Origin: Streptomyces bacillaris
GTDB lineage: Bacteria; Actinomycetota; Actinomycetes; Streptomycetales; Streptomycetaceae
DNA length: 64,000 nucleotides
Assembly: GCF_003268675.1 (NCBI RefSeq)
Contig: NZ_CP029378.1
Location: 3,410,001-3,474,000, forward strand
Direction: 5' to 3'
In this document: positions 16,958-25,861 of the stretch, piece after piece
Numbering within the stretch: the stretch's first letter is position 1
How the letters are laid out: the number at the start of each line of letters is the position of its first letter
Made by a program: the position numbers and the translations under genes
Notes under the pieces: model-generated
Told to the model about the DNA's origin: nothing
Database searches by the model: none
What the model saw: the letters and a program-made list of their open reading frames with translations, nothing else

Positions 16958-19117
16958 GTGCCCGCGCACGTAGCAGAGAGCGATTCCACCCCCGATCCGA
17001 CCGGAACCCCCGACTCCACGAGCATCACCAGCACCACCGGCACCACCCCCGATCCGAGCGGTCCCACGGACCCCACCGACCCCCTCGCCCACGAGCGCGC
17101 CCATCTCGCCGCGTCCCGGGCCGCCCTGCGGGCGATGCGCGAGGACGTCCAGGCGCTCGACATCAGCGATGTCACCGCGAACTGGGTCAACGCCGCCGTC
17201 CTCCAGTCCCAGATCGACGACCGCATCAAGGCGCTCGCCGATCTCTCCCACACCCCCCTGTTCTTCGGCCGCCTCGACTATCTGCACGCCGTCGGCGGCG
17301 AACTGGCCGAGGGCGCGGAGGGCGAGCGGTTCTACATCGGGCGCCGGCACGTCCACGACGCCGCCGGGGACCCGATGGTCATCGACTGGCGCGCACCGGT
17401 CTCCCAGCCGTACTACCAGGCGTCCCCGAAGGACCCCCAGGACGTCGGGCTCCGCCGCCGCTTCGGGTACACCGCCGGCGAGCTGACCGCGTACGAGGAC
17501 GAGCACCTCACCGACCCCGCCGAGATCGCGCACACCAGCCGGCTCCTCCAGGCGGAGATCGAGCGGCCCCGTGTCGGCCCGATGCGCGACATCGTCGCCA
17601 CCATCCAGCCCGAGCAGGACGAGATCGTCCGCAGCGGCCTCGGCGGGACCGTCTGCGTGCAGGGCGGCCCCGGCACCGGGAAGACCGCCGTCGGCCTGCA
17701 CCGGGTGGCCTTCCTGCTGTACGCGCACCGCGAGCGGCTGGCCCGTACCGGCACGCTCGTCATCGGGCCGAACCGGTCCTTCCTCCACTACATCGAGCAG
17801 GTCCTGCCCGCCCTCGGTGAGCTGGAGGTCAAGCAGGCCACGGTCGACGACCTGGTGACGGCGGGGGTGGAGGTGCGCGGCACGGACGACGCGGCCGCCG
17901 CCGTCGTCAAGGGCGACGCCCGCATGGCCGAGGTGCTGCGCCGGGCGATCCGCTCGCATGTGACCCGGCCGACCGAGCCCGTCGTGGTCGTGCGCGGGTC
18001 GCGGCGCTGGCGGGTGCCCGCGTACGAGATCGAGGAGATGGTCGACGAGCTGCTCGCCCGGGACATGCGGTACGGCTCCGCCCACGAGGCGCTGCCGCAG
18101 CGGATCGCGCACGCCGTTCTCGTACGGATGGAGGAGGCGGGCGAGGCGCCGGACGACCGGGTGCAGAACACCGTGGCCCGCAACCCGGCGGTGAAGGCGG
18201 CCGTCAAGGCGATCTGGCCCGCCGTCGACCCGGAGAAGCTGGTGCTGCGGCTGCTGGCCGACCCGGAGTTCCTGGCCGCCCACGCGGAGGGACTGCTCAG
18301 CGAGGACGAGCAGAAGCTGATCCTCTGGGCGAAGCCCGCCCGGAGCGTGCGGTCGGCCAGGTGGTCGGCGGCGGACGCGGTGCTCATCGACGAGGCCCGG
18401 GACCTGGTGGCCCGTACGCACTCGCTCGGTCATGTCGTGCTCGACGAGGCGCAGGACCTCTCCCCCATGCAGTACCGGGCGGTGGGGCGGCGCTGCTCGA
18501 CCGGGTCGGCCACCGTACTCGGGGACCTCGCGCAGGGAACGACGCCGTGGTCCACGGAGAGCTGGGACGAGGCCCTGTTCCACCTGGGCAAGGCGGACGC
18601 GGTGGTGGAGGAGCTGACGGCGGGCTTCCGCGTGCCGCGCGAGGTGATCGCGTACGCCTCCCGGCTGCTGCCCGCGATCTCGCCGGGTCTCGCGGCGGTG
18701 GAGTCGGTGCGGGAGTCCCCGGGGTCCCTGGTCGTACGGGAGGTGCCGTCGGCCGAGGAGTTGGACGCGGGCGTCGTCGGCGCCTGCGAGGAGTCGCTGC
18801 GCCACGAGGGGTCCATCGGGCTGATCGCCGCCGACGCCCGGATCCCGGCGCTGGGCGCGGCGCTGGAGGCGGCGGGGCACGCGTACCTCTCGCCCGGCGA
18901 GGAGACGACCGCCGAGTCCCGGCTGACGCTGGTGCCCGCGTCGCTGGCGAAGGGGCTGGAGTACGACTACGTGGTGCTGGACGAGCCGGCGGCCGTGGTG
19001 GACGGCGAACCGGACGAGCGGACCGGGCTGCGGCGGCTGTACGTCGCGCTGACCCGTGCGGTGTCGGGGCTGACCGTGGTGCACGCGGCGGCGCTGCCGG
19101 AGGCGCTGGAGCAGTAG
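16958..19117 (+). CDS. HelD/HelR-type RNA polymerase-recycling ATPase
   Basis: Superfamily 1 UvrD/Rep-like motor of the HelD group, which removes stalled RNA polymerase from nucleic acid; in actinobacteria members called HelR also displace rifamycin. 719 aa from GTG 16958 with GGAGG seven bases upstream. After a Thr/Pro/Asp-rich leader (1-45) comes the helical segment ERAHLAASRAALRAMREDVQ, then FFGRLDY and FYIGRRHV...DWRAPVSQPYY, a HelD hallmark. Walker A is GGPGTGKTAVGLHR (~235-243), Walker B VVLDEAQDLSPMQYR (~495), TAGFRVPREV follows, and the C-lobe has SLAKGLEYDYVVLDEPA and LYVALTRAVSGL. HelR versus HelD assignment needs a tree. It converges on cutC. Confidence 0.88.
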   Translation: MPAHVAESDSTPDPTGTPDSTSITSTTGTTPDPSGPTDPTDPLAHERAHLAASRAALRAMREDVQALDISDVTANWVNAAVLQSQIDDRIKALADLSHTPLFFGRLDYLHAVGGELAEGAEGERFYIGRRHVHDAAGDPMVIDWRAPVSQPYYQASPKDPQDVGLRRRFGYTAGELTAYEDEHLTDPAEIAHTSRLLQAEIERPRVGPMRDIVATIQPEQDEIVRSGLGGTVCVQGGPGTGKTAVGLHRVAFLLYAHRERLARTGTLVIGPNRSFLHYIEQVLPALGELEVKQATVDDLVTAGVEVRGTDDAAAAVVKGDARMAEVLRRAIRSHVTRPTEPVVVVRGSRRWRVPAYEIEEMVDELLARDMRYGSAHEALPQRIAHAVLVRMEEAGEAPDDRVQNTVARNPAVKAAVKAIWPAVDPEKLVLRLLADPEFLAAHAEGLLSEDEQKLILWAKPARSVRSARWSAADAVLIDEARDLVARTHSLGHVVLDEAQDLSPMQYRAVGRRCSTGSATVLGDLAQGTTPWSTESWDEALFHLGKADAVVEELTAGFRVPREVIAYASRLLPAISPGLAAVESVRESPGSLVVREVPSAEELDAGVVGACEESLRHEGSIGLIAADARIPALGAALEAAGHAYLSPGEETTAESRLTLVPASLAKGLEYDYVVLDEPAAVVDGEPDERTGLRRLYVALTRAVSGLTVVHAAALPEALEQ

Positions 19118-19135
19118 GAGGTACGGGATACGGCG

Positions 19136-19163
19136 GGGGCGGGGCCCGTGCGGCGCCCGCCCC
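19136..19163. terminator. Hairpin between convergent helD/helR and cutC
   Basis: Stem GGGGCGGG (19136-19143) pairs with CCCGCCCC (19156-19163) around a 12-nt loop, midway between the two convergent stops. No U-run follows on either strand, common in actinobacteria. Possible bidirectional terminator. Confidence 0.45.
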
Positions 19164-19175
19164 ATGCCTGCGGGC

Positions 19176-19865
19176 TCAGGCGTCGAGCGCCTCGCGCCAC
19201 TCCCGTACCGCCGCTGCGTCCACCGGTGCCGACCAGCCGGAGGGGCGGGCCGCCCCGCCGATGTGGAAGGCGTCGATGCCCGCCGCCCGCAGCTGGGGCA
19301 GGTGGTGGAGCTGGAGGCCGCCGCCCACCAGGATCTGCGCCTCGTACCCGGGCTCCTGGGTACGGGCGGCCTCCTCCAGGAGCGTCGGGATGCCCGCGTC
19401 CACGCCGTCCGGCGAACCCGCCGTGAGGAACGTGTCCAGGCCGGGCAGGTCCGCGAGCTGCTTGCGCACGGCGTCGCGGTCGGCGGCCCGGTCGATCGCG
19501 CGGTGGAACGTCCACCGGCAGCCGTCCAGCTCGGCCACGATCCGCTCGACCGCCACCAGGTCGGCATGGCCGTCCTCGTCGAGGAAGCCGAGGACGAACT
19601 CGTCGGCGCCCGCCGCCCGCATCTCGCGGGCCTTGCCGATCAGCACGTCGATGTCACCGGCGGCGAACCCGTCGGCCACCCTGAGCATGACGCGCAGCGG
19701 GATGTCCACGGCGGACCGGATCGCCGCGAAGGTCTCCCGTGACGGCGTCAGGCCGTCCGCCGCCATGTCGGTGACCAGTTCGAGGCGGTCTGCACCACCC
19801 GCCTGGGCGGCGACCGCGTCCTCCGCGTCGAGAGCGATCACCTCCAGGACTGCACGGTTGCTCAT
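19176..19865 (-). CDS. cutC: CutC-family protein
   Basis: A 229-aa TIM-barrel protein of the CutC family, historically called copper homeostasis protein though its biochemical role is unsettled. Family stretches: LEVIALDAEDAVAAQAGGADRLELV at the first strand/helix, the GLTPS loop, VMLRVADGF, and the C-terminal ILVGGGLQLHHLPQLRAAGIDAFHIGGAAR. Length is normal. It is transcribed away from copA across a 281-bp gap, so copper genes sit back to back. The promoter has a DasR-like palindrome over its -35 (19895-19910), hinting at control linked to aminosugar metabolism rather than copper. ATG 19865. Confidence 0.88.
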   Translation of the reverse strand: MSNRAVLEVIALDAEDAVAAQAGGADRLELVTDMAADGLTPSRETFAAIRSAVDIPLRVMLRVADGFAAGDIDVLIGKAREMRAAGADEFVLGFLDEDGHADLVAVERIVAELDGCRWTFHRAIDRAADRDAVRKQLADLPGLDTFLTAGSPDGVDAGIPTLLEEAARTQEPGYEAQILVGGGLQLHHLPQLRAAGIDAFHIGGAARPSGWSAPVDAAAVREWREALDA

Positions 19866-19881
19866 GGGTCCCCATTCCTCA

Positions 19882-19909
19882 GATATACGCGGCTATAGGT
19901 CTAGTCCAA
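19882..19909 (-). promoter_or_regulatory. cutC promoter
   Basis: On the minus strand, -35 TTGGAC (19904-19909) and -10 TATATC (19882-19887) are separated by 16 bp, placing the start of transcription about 10 bp ahead of the ATG. The AT-rich -10 stands out in this region. Confidence 0.6.
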
Positions 19910-19910
19910 T
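19895..19910. promoter_or_regulatory. DasR-responsive-element-like operator
   Basis: ATAGGTCTAGTCCAAT matches the recalled 16-bp dre palindrome (ACTGGTCTAGACCAGT) at 12 positions, including the GGTCTAG core. It overlaps the cutC -35 hexamer, the right place for repression. Another GntR-family protein with a similar site is equally possible. Confidence 0.5.
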
Positions 19911-20010
19911 GACCAGCCTACGGGGCGGCCGAGTGGCCGCGCAGCCCTCCATCTGAACGCATGATCGCGGAGTTGCGCGACCCGGCCCGGCAGGCGCCCT
20001 CCGGCGCGCC

Positions 20011-20039
20011 TTGCGCTTCATAGGGGTGGGGGGTATACA
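20011..20039 (+). promoter_or_regulatory. copA promoter
   Basis: TTGCGC (20011-20016) and TATACA (20034-20039) are separated by 17 bp. The predicted start falls near 20047, just before the copper operator. The spacer itself contains G-rich copper-box-like sequence (TAGGGGTGGGGGG). Confidence 0.55.
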
Positions 20040-20054
20040 TGGGGAGAGGAAGAG

Positions 20055-20071
20055 ATACCCCCTAGGGGTAT
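20055..20071. promoter_or_regulatory. CsoR-type copper operator
   Basis: ATACCCCCTAGGGGTAT: two perfect 7-bp arms (ATACCCC / GGGGTAT) around CTA. This is the GC-arm, TA-flanked palindrome bound by actinobacterial CsoR repressors, which release DNA when Cu(I) binds. It sits just downstream of the predicted transcription start and 75 bp before copA. Confidence 0.75.
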
Positions 20072-20146
20072 TAGGGAGCCGGAGACCGGAGGTCGGAAGA
20101 CCTCGGAGACCCGGGCACCCCCAGGGACCGTACCGAGGAGGACCCC

Positions 20147-22465
20147 ATGACCACCCGTTCCGCCACCGCCACCCCCTCCGACACCTCCCGCGGTTCCGCC
20201 TCCGCCCCTGGCTCCGCCTCCGTCGAGCTGGCCATCGGCGGCATGACCTGCGCCTCCTGCGCGGCCCGGATCGAGAAGAAGCTCAACCGGATGGACGGCG
20301 TGGAGGCGACCGTCAACTACGCCACCGAGAAGGCCAAGGTGACGTACCGGGACGACGACGTCTCCGTACAGGATCTGATCTCCACCGTCGAGGCCACCGG
20401 CTACACCGCACAGCCACCGCCGCCCCCGGAGACGAGGCAGGGCACCCCGGGCACGGACGAGGCGGAGTCCGAACCCGACGACGGGCTCACCGCCCTGCGC
20501 CAGCGCCTGATCACCTCGCTCGTCCTCTCCGTTCCCGTCATCGCGATGGCAATGATCCCGGCCCTCCAGTTCGACAACTGGCAGTGGCTCTCCCTGACCC
20601 TCGCCGCCCCCGTCGTCGTCTACGCGGGCTGGCCCTTCCACCGTGCCGCCTGGACCAACCTCAAGCACGGCGCGGCGACGATGGACACGCTGATCTCGGT
20701 CGGCACGTCGGCCGCCTTCCTCTGGTCGGTGTGGGCGCTGTTCTTCGGTACGGCGGGCATGACCGGGATGACCCACCCGTTCGAGCTGACCATCGCGCGT
20801 ACGGACGGCGCCGGGAACATCTACCTCGAAGCCGCCGCCGGGGTGACCGCCTTCATCCTCGCCGGGCGCTGGTTCGAGGCCCGCTCCAAGCGGAAGGCCG
20901 GGGCCGCGCTCCGGGCCCTGATGGAGCTGGGCGCGAAGGAGGTCACGCTGCTGCGGGACGGCCGCGAGGTGACCGTGCCGACCGCTGAACTCCAGGTCGG
21001 GGACCGGTTCGTGGTCCGGCCCGGGGAGAAGATCGCCACCGACGGCACGGTCATCGAGGGCACTTCCGCTGTGGACGCCTCGATGCTGACGGGTGAGTCC
21101 GTGCCGGTGGAGGTCGCCGCCGGAGACACCGTGACCGGCGCGACGATCAACGCCGGCGGCCGCCTCGTCGTCGAAGCCACCCGCATCGGCTCCGACACCC
21201 AACTCGCCCGCATGGCCCGCCTGGTGGAGGATGCACAGAACGGCAAGGCCGCAGCCCAACGCCTCGCCGACCGCATCTCCGCCGTCTTCGTCCCCATCGT
21301 CATCGCGCTGGCGCTGGGCACCCTCGGCTTCTGGCTCGGCAGCGGCGCCGGACTCACCGCCGCCTTCACCGCAGCCGTCGCCGTCCTCATCATCGCCTGC
21401 CCCTGCGCCCTGGGGCTGGCGACCCCGACCGCCCTCATGGTCGGCACCGGCCGGGGCGCCCAGCTCGGCATCCTCATCAAGGGCCCCGAAGTCCTCGAAA
21501 CCACCCGCCGCGTCGACACCATCGTCCTCGACAAAACCGGCACCGTCACCACCGGCAAGATGACCCTGCTCGACATCCACACCGCCGAGGGGAGCGACGA
21601 GAACGACGTCCTGCGACTGGCCGGAGCCATCGAGCACTCCTCCGAACACCCCATCGCCCAGGCCGTCGCAGCAGGAGCCGTCGAGAGGCTGGGCGGGGCC
21701 GCCCTCCCCACCCCGGAAAGCTTCGCCAACGTCCCCGGACTCGGCGTCCAGGGCGTGGTGGACGGCCACGCCCTCCTCGTCGGCCGGGAGAAGCTGCTGG
21801 CCGAGTGGGTGATCCGGCTGCCGGAGAGCCTGGCCCGCGCCAAGGCCGAGGCCGAGAGCGCCGGGCGGACCGCGATCACGGTCGCCTGGGACGGCGAGGC
21901 GCGGGCGGTCCTGGAGGTCGCGGACGCGGTGAAGGAGACCAGCGCCGAGGCCATCGAGCGGCTGCGCGCCCTCGGGCTCACCCCGATCCTCCTCACCGGC
22001 GACAACCGGGCCGTCGCGGAGGCGGTCGCCGCCGAGGTCGGCATCGACGCGGAGCAGGTGTACGCGGAGGTCATGCCCGAGGACAAGGTCGACGTCGTCA
22101 AGCGCCTCCAGGCGGAGGGCCGGAGCGTCGCCATGGTCGGTGACGGGGTCAACGACGCCGCCGCCCTCGCCCAGGCCGACCTGGGCCTGGCCATGGGCAC
22201 GGGGACGGACGCCGCGATCGAGGCCGGTGACCTCACCCTCGTACGGGGAGACCTGCGGGCCGCCGCCGACGCCATCCGGCTCGCGCGCCGCACCCTCTCC
22301 ACGATCCGGACGAACCTGTTCTGGGCCTTCGCCTACAACGTCGGCGCACTGCCGCTGGCAGCGGCGGGGCTGCTCAACCCGATGATCGCCGGGGCCGCGA
22401 TGGCGTTCTCGTCCGTGTTCGTGGTCGGCAACTCGCTGCGGCTGCGCGGCTTCAAGGGGGCGTGA
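20147..22465 (+). CDS. copA: Cu(I)-exporting P1B-type ATPase
   Basis: Membrane pump that exports monovalent copper. 772 aa. Residues 26-90 are one heavy-metal-associated domain with metal site GGMTCASC (Cys35, Cys38). Six to eight membrane helices follow. The transmembrane metal site is [16 protein letters not shown] (Cys418-Pro-Cys420), the phosphorylation site [12 protein letters not shown] (Asp462), the HP motif is in [11 protein letters not shown], the hinge is [14 protein letters not shown], and the last helices carry the family's NLFWAFAYN and M-x2-S ([10 protein letters not shown]) motifs, fitting the copper subclass. AGGAGG precedes ATG 20147. No copZ chaperone or csoR lies adjacent. 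Confidence 0.93.
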   Translation: MTTRSATATPSDTSRGSASAPGSASVELAIGGMTCASCAARIEKKLNRMDGVEATVNYATEKAKVTYRDDDVSVQDLISTVEATGYTAQPPPPPETRQGTPGTDEAESEPDDGLTALRQRLITSLVLSVPVIAMAMIPALQFDNWQWLSLTLAAPVVVYAGWPFHRAAWTNLKHGAATMDTLISVGTSAAFLWSVWALFFGTAGMTGMTHPFELTIARTDGAGNIYLEAAAGVTAFILAGRWFEARSKRKAGAALRALMELGAKEVTLLRDGREVTVPTAELQVGDRFVVRPGEKIATDGTVIEGTSAVDASMLTGESVPVEVAAGDTVTGATINAGGRLVVEATRIGSDTQLARMARLVEDAQNGKAAAQRLADRISAVFVPIVIALALGTLGFWLGSGAGLTAAFTAAVAVLIIACPCALGLATPTALMVGTGRGAQLGILIKGPEVLETTRRVDTIVLDKTGTVTTGKMTLLDIHTAEGSDENDVLRLAGAIEHSSEHPIAQAVAAGAVERLGGAALPTPESFANVPGLGVQGVVDGHALLVGREKLLAEWVIRLPESLARAKAEAESAGRTAITVAWDGEARAVLEVADAVKETSAEAIERLRALGLTPILLTGDNRAVAEAVAAEVGIDAEQVYAEVMPEDKVDVVKRLQAEGRSVAMVGDGVNDAAALAQADLGLAMGTGTDAAIEAGDLTLVRGDLRAAADAIRLARRTLSTIRTNLFWAFAYNVGALPLAAAGLLNPMIAGAAMAFSSVFVVGNSLRLRGFKGA

Positions 22466-22495
22466 ACAGATACGGGGAAACGTACGCGGCGGGGC

Positions 22496-23374
22496 TCACG
22501 TCCGTACGACGAACCGCACCCGCGTTCCCGGAACCGCCTGCGCCGCCCCGGCGAGGGCGGTTTCCGCCACGACGCCGACGACCGGGTAACCCCCGGTCGT
22601 CGGATGGTCGTTGAGGAAGACCACGGGCCGCCCGTCCGGGGGCACCTGGACCGCGCCCAGCACCATGCCCTCGCTGGGCAGTTCACCGTCCCGGGCCCGC
22701 TCCAGGGCCGGGCCCTCGGTGCGGAGGCCGATGCGGTTGCTGTGCGGGGAGACCCGGTAGTCGGCGGTGGTGAGCGTACGGAGGGCGGCGGGCGTGAACC
22801 ACGTGTGGCGCGGGCCGGGATGGAGGGGCAGCACCAGTTCGGCGGGGGCGCCGGGCCAGGGAACAGGGCCTTCGCCGTCCGGTGGCTCCCCGGCCGGTTG
22901 CCCCAGGGGCAGCGTGTCGCCCGCGCACAGGGGGGCCGGGCCGAGCCCCGAGAGGAGGTCGGCCGAACGGCTGCCCAGGACCGGTTCCGGCACCAGGCCG
23001 CCCGCGAACGCCAGATAGCCGCGTACGCCGTCGACCGCGGGGCCCACATCCAGCACCGCGCCCGCCGGGACCCGGACGGGGGCGCCCCACGCCACCGGCC
23101 GCCCGTCGACACTCACCCGGCACCCCGCACCGCCGACGACGGCCACCACGGGCCGGTCGGGGCGGACCGCGCACCCGGTGACCGTGGTCTCCAGAAGGGC
23201 GGCGCCCGGCGCATTGCCGACGAGCCGGTTGGCCAGCCGGGCGGCGGGCGCGTCCAGCGCTCCGGCCCGCCCGACGCCGAGATGCGCCCAGCCGGTCCGG
23301 CCGGCGTCCTGGACGGTGGTGAGGGCGCCGGGGCGGACGACGTGGAGGAGGCCGTCCGGCCGTACGGAGGTCAT
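22496..23374 (-). CDS. pxpC: 5-oxoprolinase subunit C
   Basis: Third subunit of the ATP-dependent PxpABC 5-oxoprolinase, which opens 5-oxoproline to glutamate. 292 aa of the allophanate-hydrolase subunit 2-like (AHS2) family: LTTVQDAGRTGWAHLGVGRAGALD at residues ~15-40, ALLETTVTGC, the DYRVSPHSNRIGLRTEG segment and PVVFLNDHPTTGGYPVVG near the C-terminus. ATG 23374 overlaps the pxpB stop (TCAT on the plus strand), so I prefer it to longer readings beginning at 23569. Last gene of the pxpA-pxpB-pxpC operon and convergent with copA. Confidence 0.9.
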   Translation of the reverse strand: MTSVRPDGLLHVVRPGALTTVQDAGRTGWAHLGVGRAGALDAPAARLANRLVGNAPGAALLETTVTGCAVRPDRPVVAVVGGAGCRVSVDGRPVAWGAPVRVPAGAVLDVGPAVDGVRGYLAFAGGLVPEPVLGSRSADLLSGLGPAPLCAGDTLPLGQPAGEPPDGEGPVPWPGAPAELVLPLHPGPRHTWFTPAALRTLTTADYRVSPHSNRIGLRTEGPALERARDGELPSEGMVLGAVQVPPDGRPVVFLNDHPTTGGYPVVGVVAETALAGAAQAVPGTRVRFVVRT

Positions 23375-24222
23375 CGGCCCGTCTCCGTACGGGACTTGGG
23401 TACGGGCCCCGTCGGCTGTGGCGCCGCCTGAACGGGTACGGGGGCGTGTGCGGCTACCGGGGCGTGCGCGGGAACGGCCGCCTGAGGTGCCACCGGCGCG
23501 TGCGCGGGCACGAACCGCACCCGGGTCCCCGGCCCCAGCAGCGCCGCCGGTTCCCTGGCCGGGTCCCACAGGGCGGGTGCCGGGTCCGCCAGCCGCCCGA
23601 TCAGCTGCCAGCCGCCGGGCGAAGGGCGCGGGTACACCCCGGTGTACGGCCCGGCGAGGGCCAGCGCCCCGGCCGGAACCCTCGTACGCGGGGTCGCACG
23701 CCGGGGCACATGCAGGCGCTCGGGCAGCCCGGTGAGGTACCCGAACCCGGGCGCGAACCCGCAGAACGCCACCCGGAACGCGGTACGGGAGTGGAGCCCG
23801 GGCACCTCGTCGACCCCGACGCCCCAGAGCGCGGCGACCTCCGCCAGATCGGGCCCGTCGTACACGACGGGGATCTCGACGGCGTCCCGCTCCTCCCGGC
23901 GCAGGGGCGGGACGGACCAGGAGAGGAGGTCACGGGCGAGGCGGTCGCGGGCGGCGGCGGCCCGGTCGCCGGGGAGCCGGTCACGCGCGGTGGGAACGCA
24001 ACCGGTGCCCCGTTCGCTGTCCTCGATACCGTCCAGCAGCACGGTCCGCGCGCCCGGCACGATCTCGCGTACGCCGGGAAGTGCGCCCCGCTCGCGGCGG
24101 CGGAGCAGCTCGGCGTGGAAGGCCTCGGTCCGTTCCCCGTCGGTGAGTTCGACGAGGAGCGCGTACGGCCCGGCGGGCAGCACCCGTATCCCGTCGGCCT
24201 CCGGGGCGTCTCCCCCGGTCAC
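23371..24222 (-). CDS. pxpB: 5-oxoprolinase subunit B
   Basis: AHS1-family subunit (KipI-like) of the PxpABC 5-oxoprolinase. 283 aa. The N-lobe starts GIRVLPAGPYALLVEL, and the C-lobe has VAFCGFAPGFGYLTGLPERLHVPRRATPRTRVPAGALALAG and YTGVYPRPSPGGWQLIGR, the most conserved stretch of the family. The last ~40 residues are a Pro/Ala/His-rich tail with repeats of AHAPVA, not part of the fold. GTG 24222 overlaps the pxpA stop by 4 nt. Order A-B-C with 4-nt overlaps indicates tight coupling. Confidence 0.9.
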   Translation of the reverse strand: MTGGDAPEADGIRVLPAGPYALLVELTDGERTEAFHAELLRRRERGALPGVREIVPGARTVLLDGIEDSERGTGCVPTARDRLPGDRAAAARDRLARDLLSWSVPPLRREERDAVEIPVVYDGPDLAEVAALWGVGVDEVPGLHSRTAFRVAFCGFAPGFGYLTGLPERLHVPRRATPRTRVPAGALALAGPYTGVYPRPSPGGWQLIGRLADPAPALWDPAREPAALLGPGTRVRFVPAHAPVAPQAAVPAHAPVAAHAPVPVQAAPQPTGPVPKSRTETGR

Positions 24223-24968
24223 GTGAACGCCTCCACCCGTACGCCCGCCTTCTCCAGCGCGGCCCGGACCCGGCGGGCGATGGCGGCGGCGCCCGGGGTG
24301 TCGCCGTGGACGCAGAGCGAGCGGGCCTCGACGGGGACCCGGCCGCCGTCCGCCCCGGTGACCGCCCGGTCGAGCGCCAGGCCGACGCTCCGGCGTACGA
24401 CCTCGTCGGCGTCGTGCACCACCGCACCCGGTTCGCCGCGCGGGACCAGGGTGCCGCGCGCGGTGTACGCCCGGTCCGCGAAGGCCTCCTCCACGGCGGG
24501 CAGTCCGGCGGCGGAGGCGTGGGCGAGGAGGTGGGAGCCGGGCAGCCCGAGGACGGCGAGGCCGCCGCCCGCGAGCCGGACGCCCGCGACGACGGCGGCG
24601 GCCTGCTGCTCGTCGTGGACGGTCCGGTTGTAGAGGGCGCCGTGCGGCTTGACGTACGAGACGGTGGAACCGGCCGCCTCCGCGAACACCCGCAGGGCGC
24701 CTATCTGGTACGCGATCTCAGCGGCCAGCTCGTCGGGCGGCACGTCCATCGACCGGCGCCCGAACCCGGCCAGGTCCCGGTAGGAGACCTGGGCCCCGAT
24801 CCGTACGCCACCCGCTGCCGCCGCATCGCAGACCCGCCGCATGACGGAGGCGTCGCCCGCGTGGAAGCCGCACGCCACGTTGGCGCTGGTGACACAGGCG
24901 AGGAGCGCTTCGTCGTCGGTCAGGGTCCAGCGGCCGAAGCCCTCGCCCAGATCCGCGTTCAGGTCCAT
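24219..24968 (-). CDS. pxpA: 5-oxoprolinase subunit A (LamB/YcsF family)
   Basis: First subunit of the PxpABC 5-oxoprolinase. 249 aa from ATG 24968 (MDLNADLGEGFGRW), the usual N-terminus of the LamB/YcsF family. Further marks: TSANVACGFHAGDASVMRRVCDAAAAGGVRIGAQVSYRDLAGFGRR (residues ~30-75, with the conserved His), VSYVKPHGALYN (~110) and CVHGDTPGA (~220). A GTG five codons upstream (24983, VRLVKMDLN) is a possible alternative start. Ribosome sites are weak for either. First gene of the operon. Confidence 0.92.
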   Translation of the reverse strand: MDLNADLGEGFGRWTLTDDEALLACVTSANVACGFHAGDASVMRRVCDAAAAGGVRIGAQVSYRDLAGFGRRSMDVPPDELAAEIAYQIGALRVFAEAAGSTVSYVKPHGALYNRTVHDEQQAAAVVAGVRLAGGGLAVLGLPGSHLLAHASAAGLPAVEEAFADRAYTARGTLVPRGEPGAVVHDADEVVRRSVGLALDRAVTGADGGRVPVEARSLCVHGDTPGAAAIARRVRAALEKAGVRVEAFT

Positions 24969-25077
24969 CTTCACCAGGCGCACGCTATTGACCGCGCCGG
25001 TGGCCGACAAGGCCCGGTCCGAGGGGCGGAAGCCCCGCCCCCCTTTGTCCCCCCTCACCCTCCCCCGGTCCCTGCCC

Positions 25078-25779
25078 TCAGTCGTCCAGCTTCGGCGGCC
25101 GGTCGAAGAGGCGCAGGTCCCCCTCCCGTACGCCGTGCAGCTCGTACCGCGTGCCGACCAGCGGCCGGTTCGCGTACAGCCGGATCAGGGTGGGCGCGTC
25201 ACCCCGGAACCGGCCGGGCGGACGGCCCCCGGACGACGGGACGCCGATCGGGCGGGGCGCGTCCCAGCCCTCCAGCTCCACCCCCACCACCTCGGCAACG
25301 GTCAGCGGCATCTCCTTCCGGTACGCCACCCCCTCCAGCAGCCCCAAGGCGTACGGCAGTCCGCGCCCGGCGTACGCCCCGTCGAGCCCCCACGCCTCGC
25401 GCACATCACCGGCGTGCACCCACTCGCCCAGCGCGACCCCGTCCAGCTTCCCGCCCGCGGCGGCGATCACCGGACCGGCCTCGGTCATCCCGCGCTCCAG
25501 CTCGTCGAGGAGGGCCGACAGGGGCAGCCCGGCCCGCTCCTCGATGTCCCGCTCGTTGGACTCGGGCGAGAACACCCCCTCCTCCAGGCGGTCCTGGACC
25601 ACCCGGGTCAGGGCGGCGGCACAGTGCGCGAGGACATGGCGGACGGTCCAGCCGGGGCACGCGGTGCGGAGGTCGTACGCCGACTCCGGGGTGGCGCGGA
25701 GGAGGGGAAGGAGGGCGTCGCGCTCGGTGCGCAGGAGGAGGCCGGGGAGTTCGGGATCGCGTACGGGAGCAGAAGTCAT
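25078..25779 (-). CDS. Mycothiol-dependent maleylpyruvate isomerase-family protein
   Basis: DinB-fold protein of the actinobacterial MDMPI/TIGR03083 group. 233 aa. The N-terminal four-helix bundle carries LLRTERDALLPLLRATPESAYDLRTACPGWTVRHVLAHCAAALTRVV, where CPGWTVRHVLAH holds the first metal-binding His of the family. A second His sits in GEWVHAGDVREAWG. Family members use mycothiol as cofactor or bind divalent metal; the actual substrate here is unknown. It is divergent from the HD hydrolase gene (82-bp gap). Confidence 0.8.
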   Translation of the reverse strand: MTSAPVRDPELPGLLLRTERDALLPLLRATPESAYDLRTACPGWTVRHVLAHCAAALTRVVQDRLEEGVFSPESNERDIEERAGLPLSALLDELERGMTEAGPVIAAAGGKLDGVALGEWVHAGDVREAWGLDGAYAGRGLPYALGLLEGVAYRKEMPLTVAEVVGVELEGWDAPRPIGVPSSGGRPPGRFRGDAPTLIRLYANRPLVGTRYELHGVREGDLRLFDRPPKLDD

Positions 25780-25861
25780 GGCCCTCAGCCAACCGCAGGG
25801 AGGCCGCCGGTCGCTGCGGGATGCCGGAATCCGTACGGGACTCAGCCTCTAAGGTCGTCCC

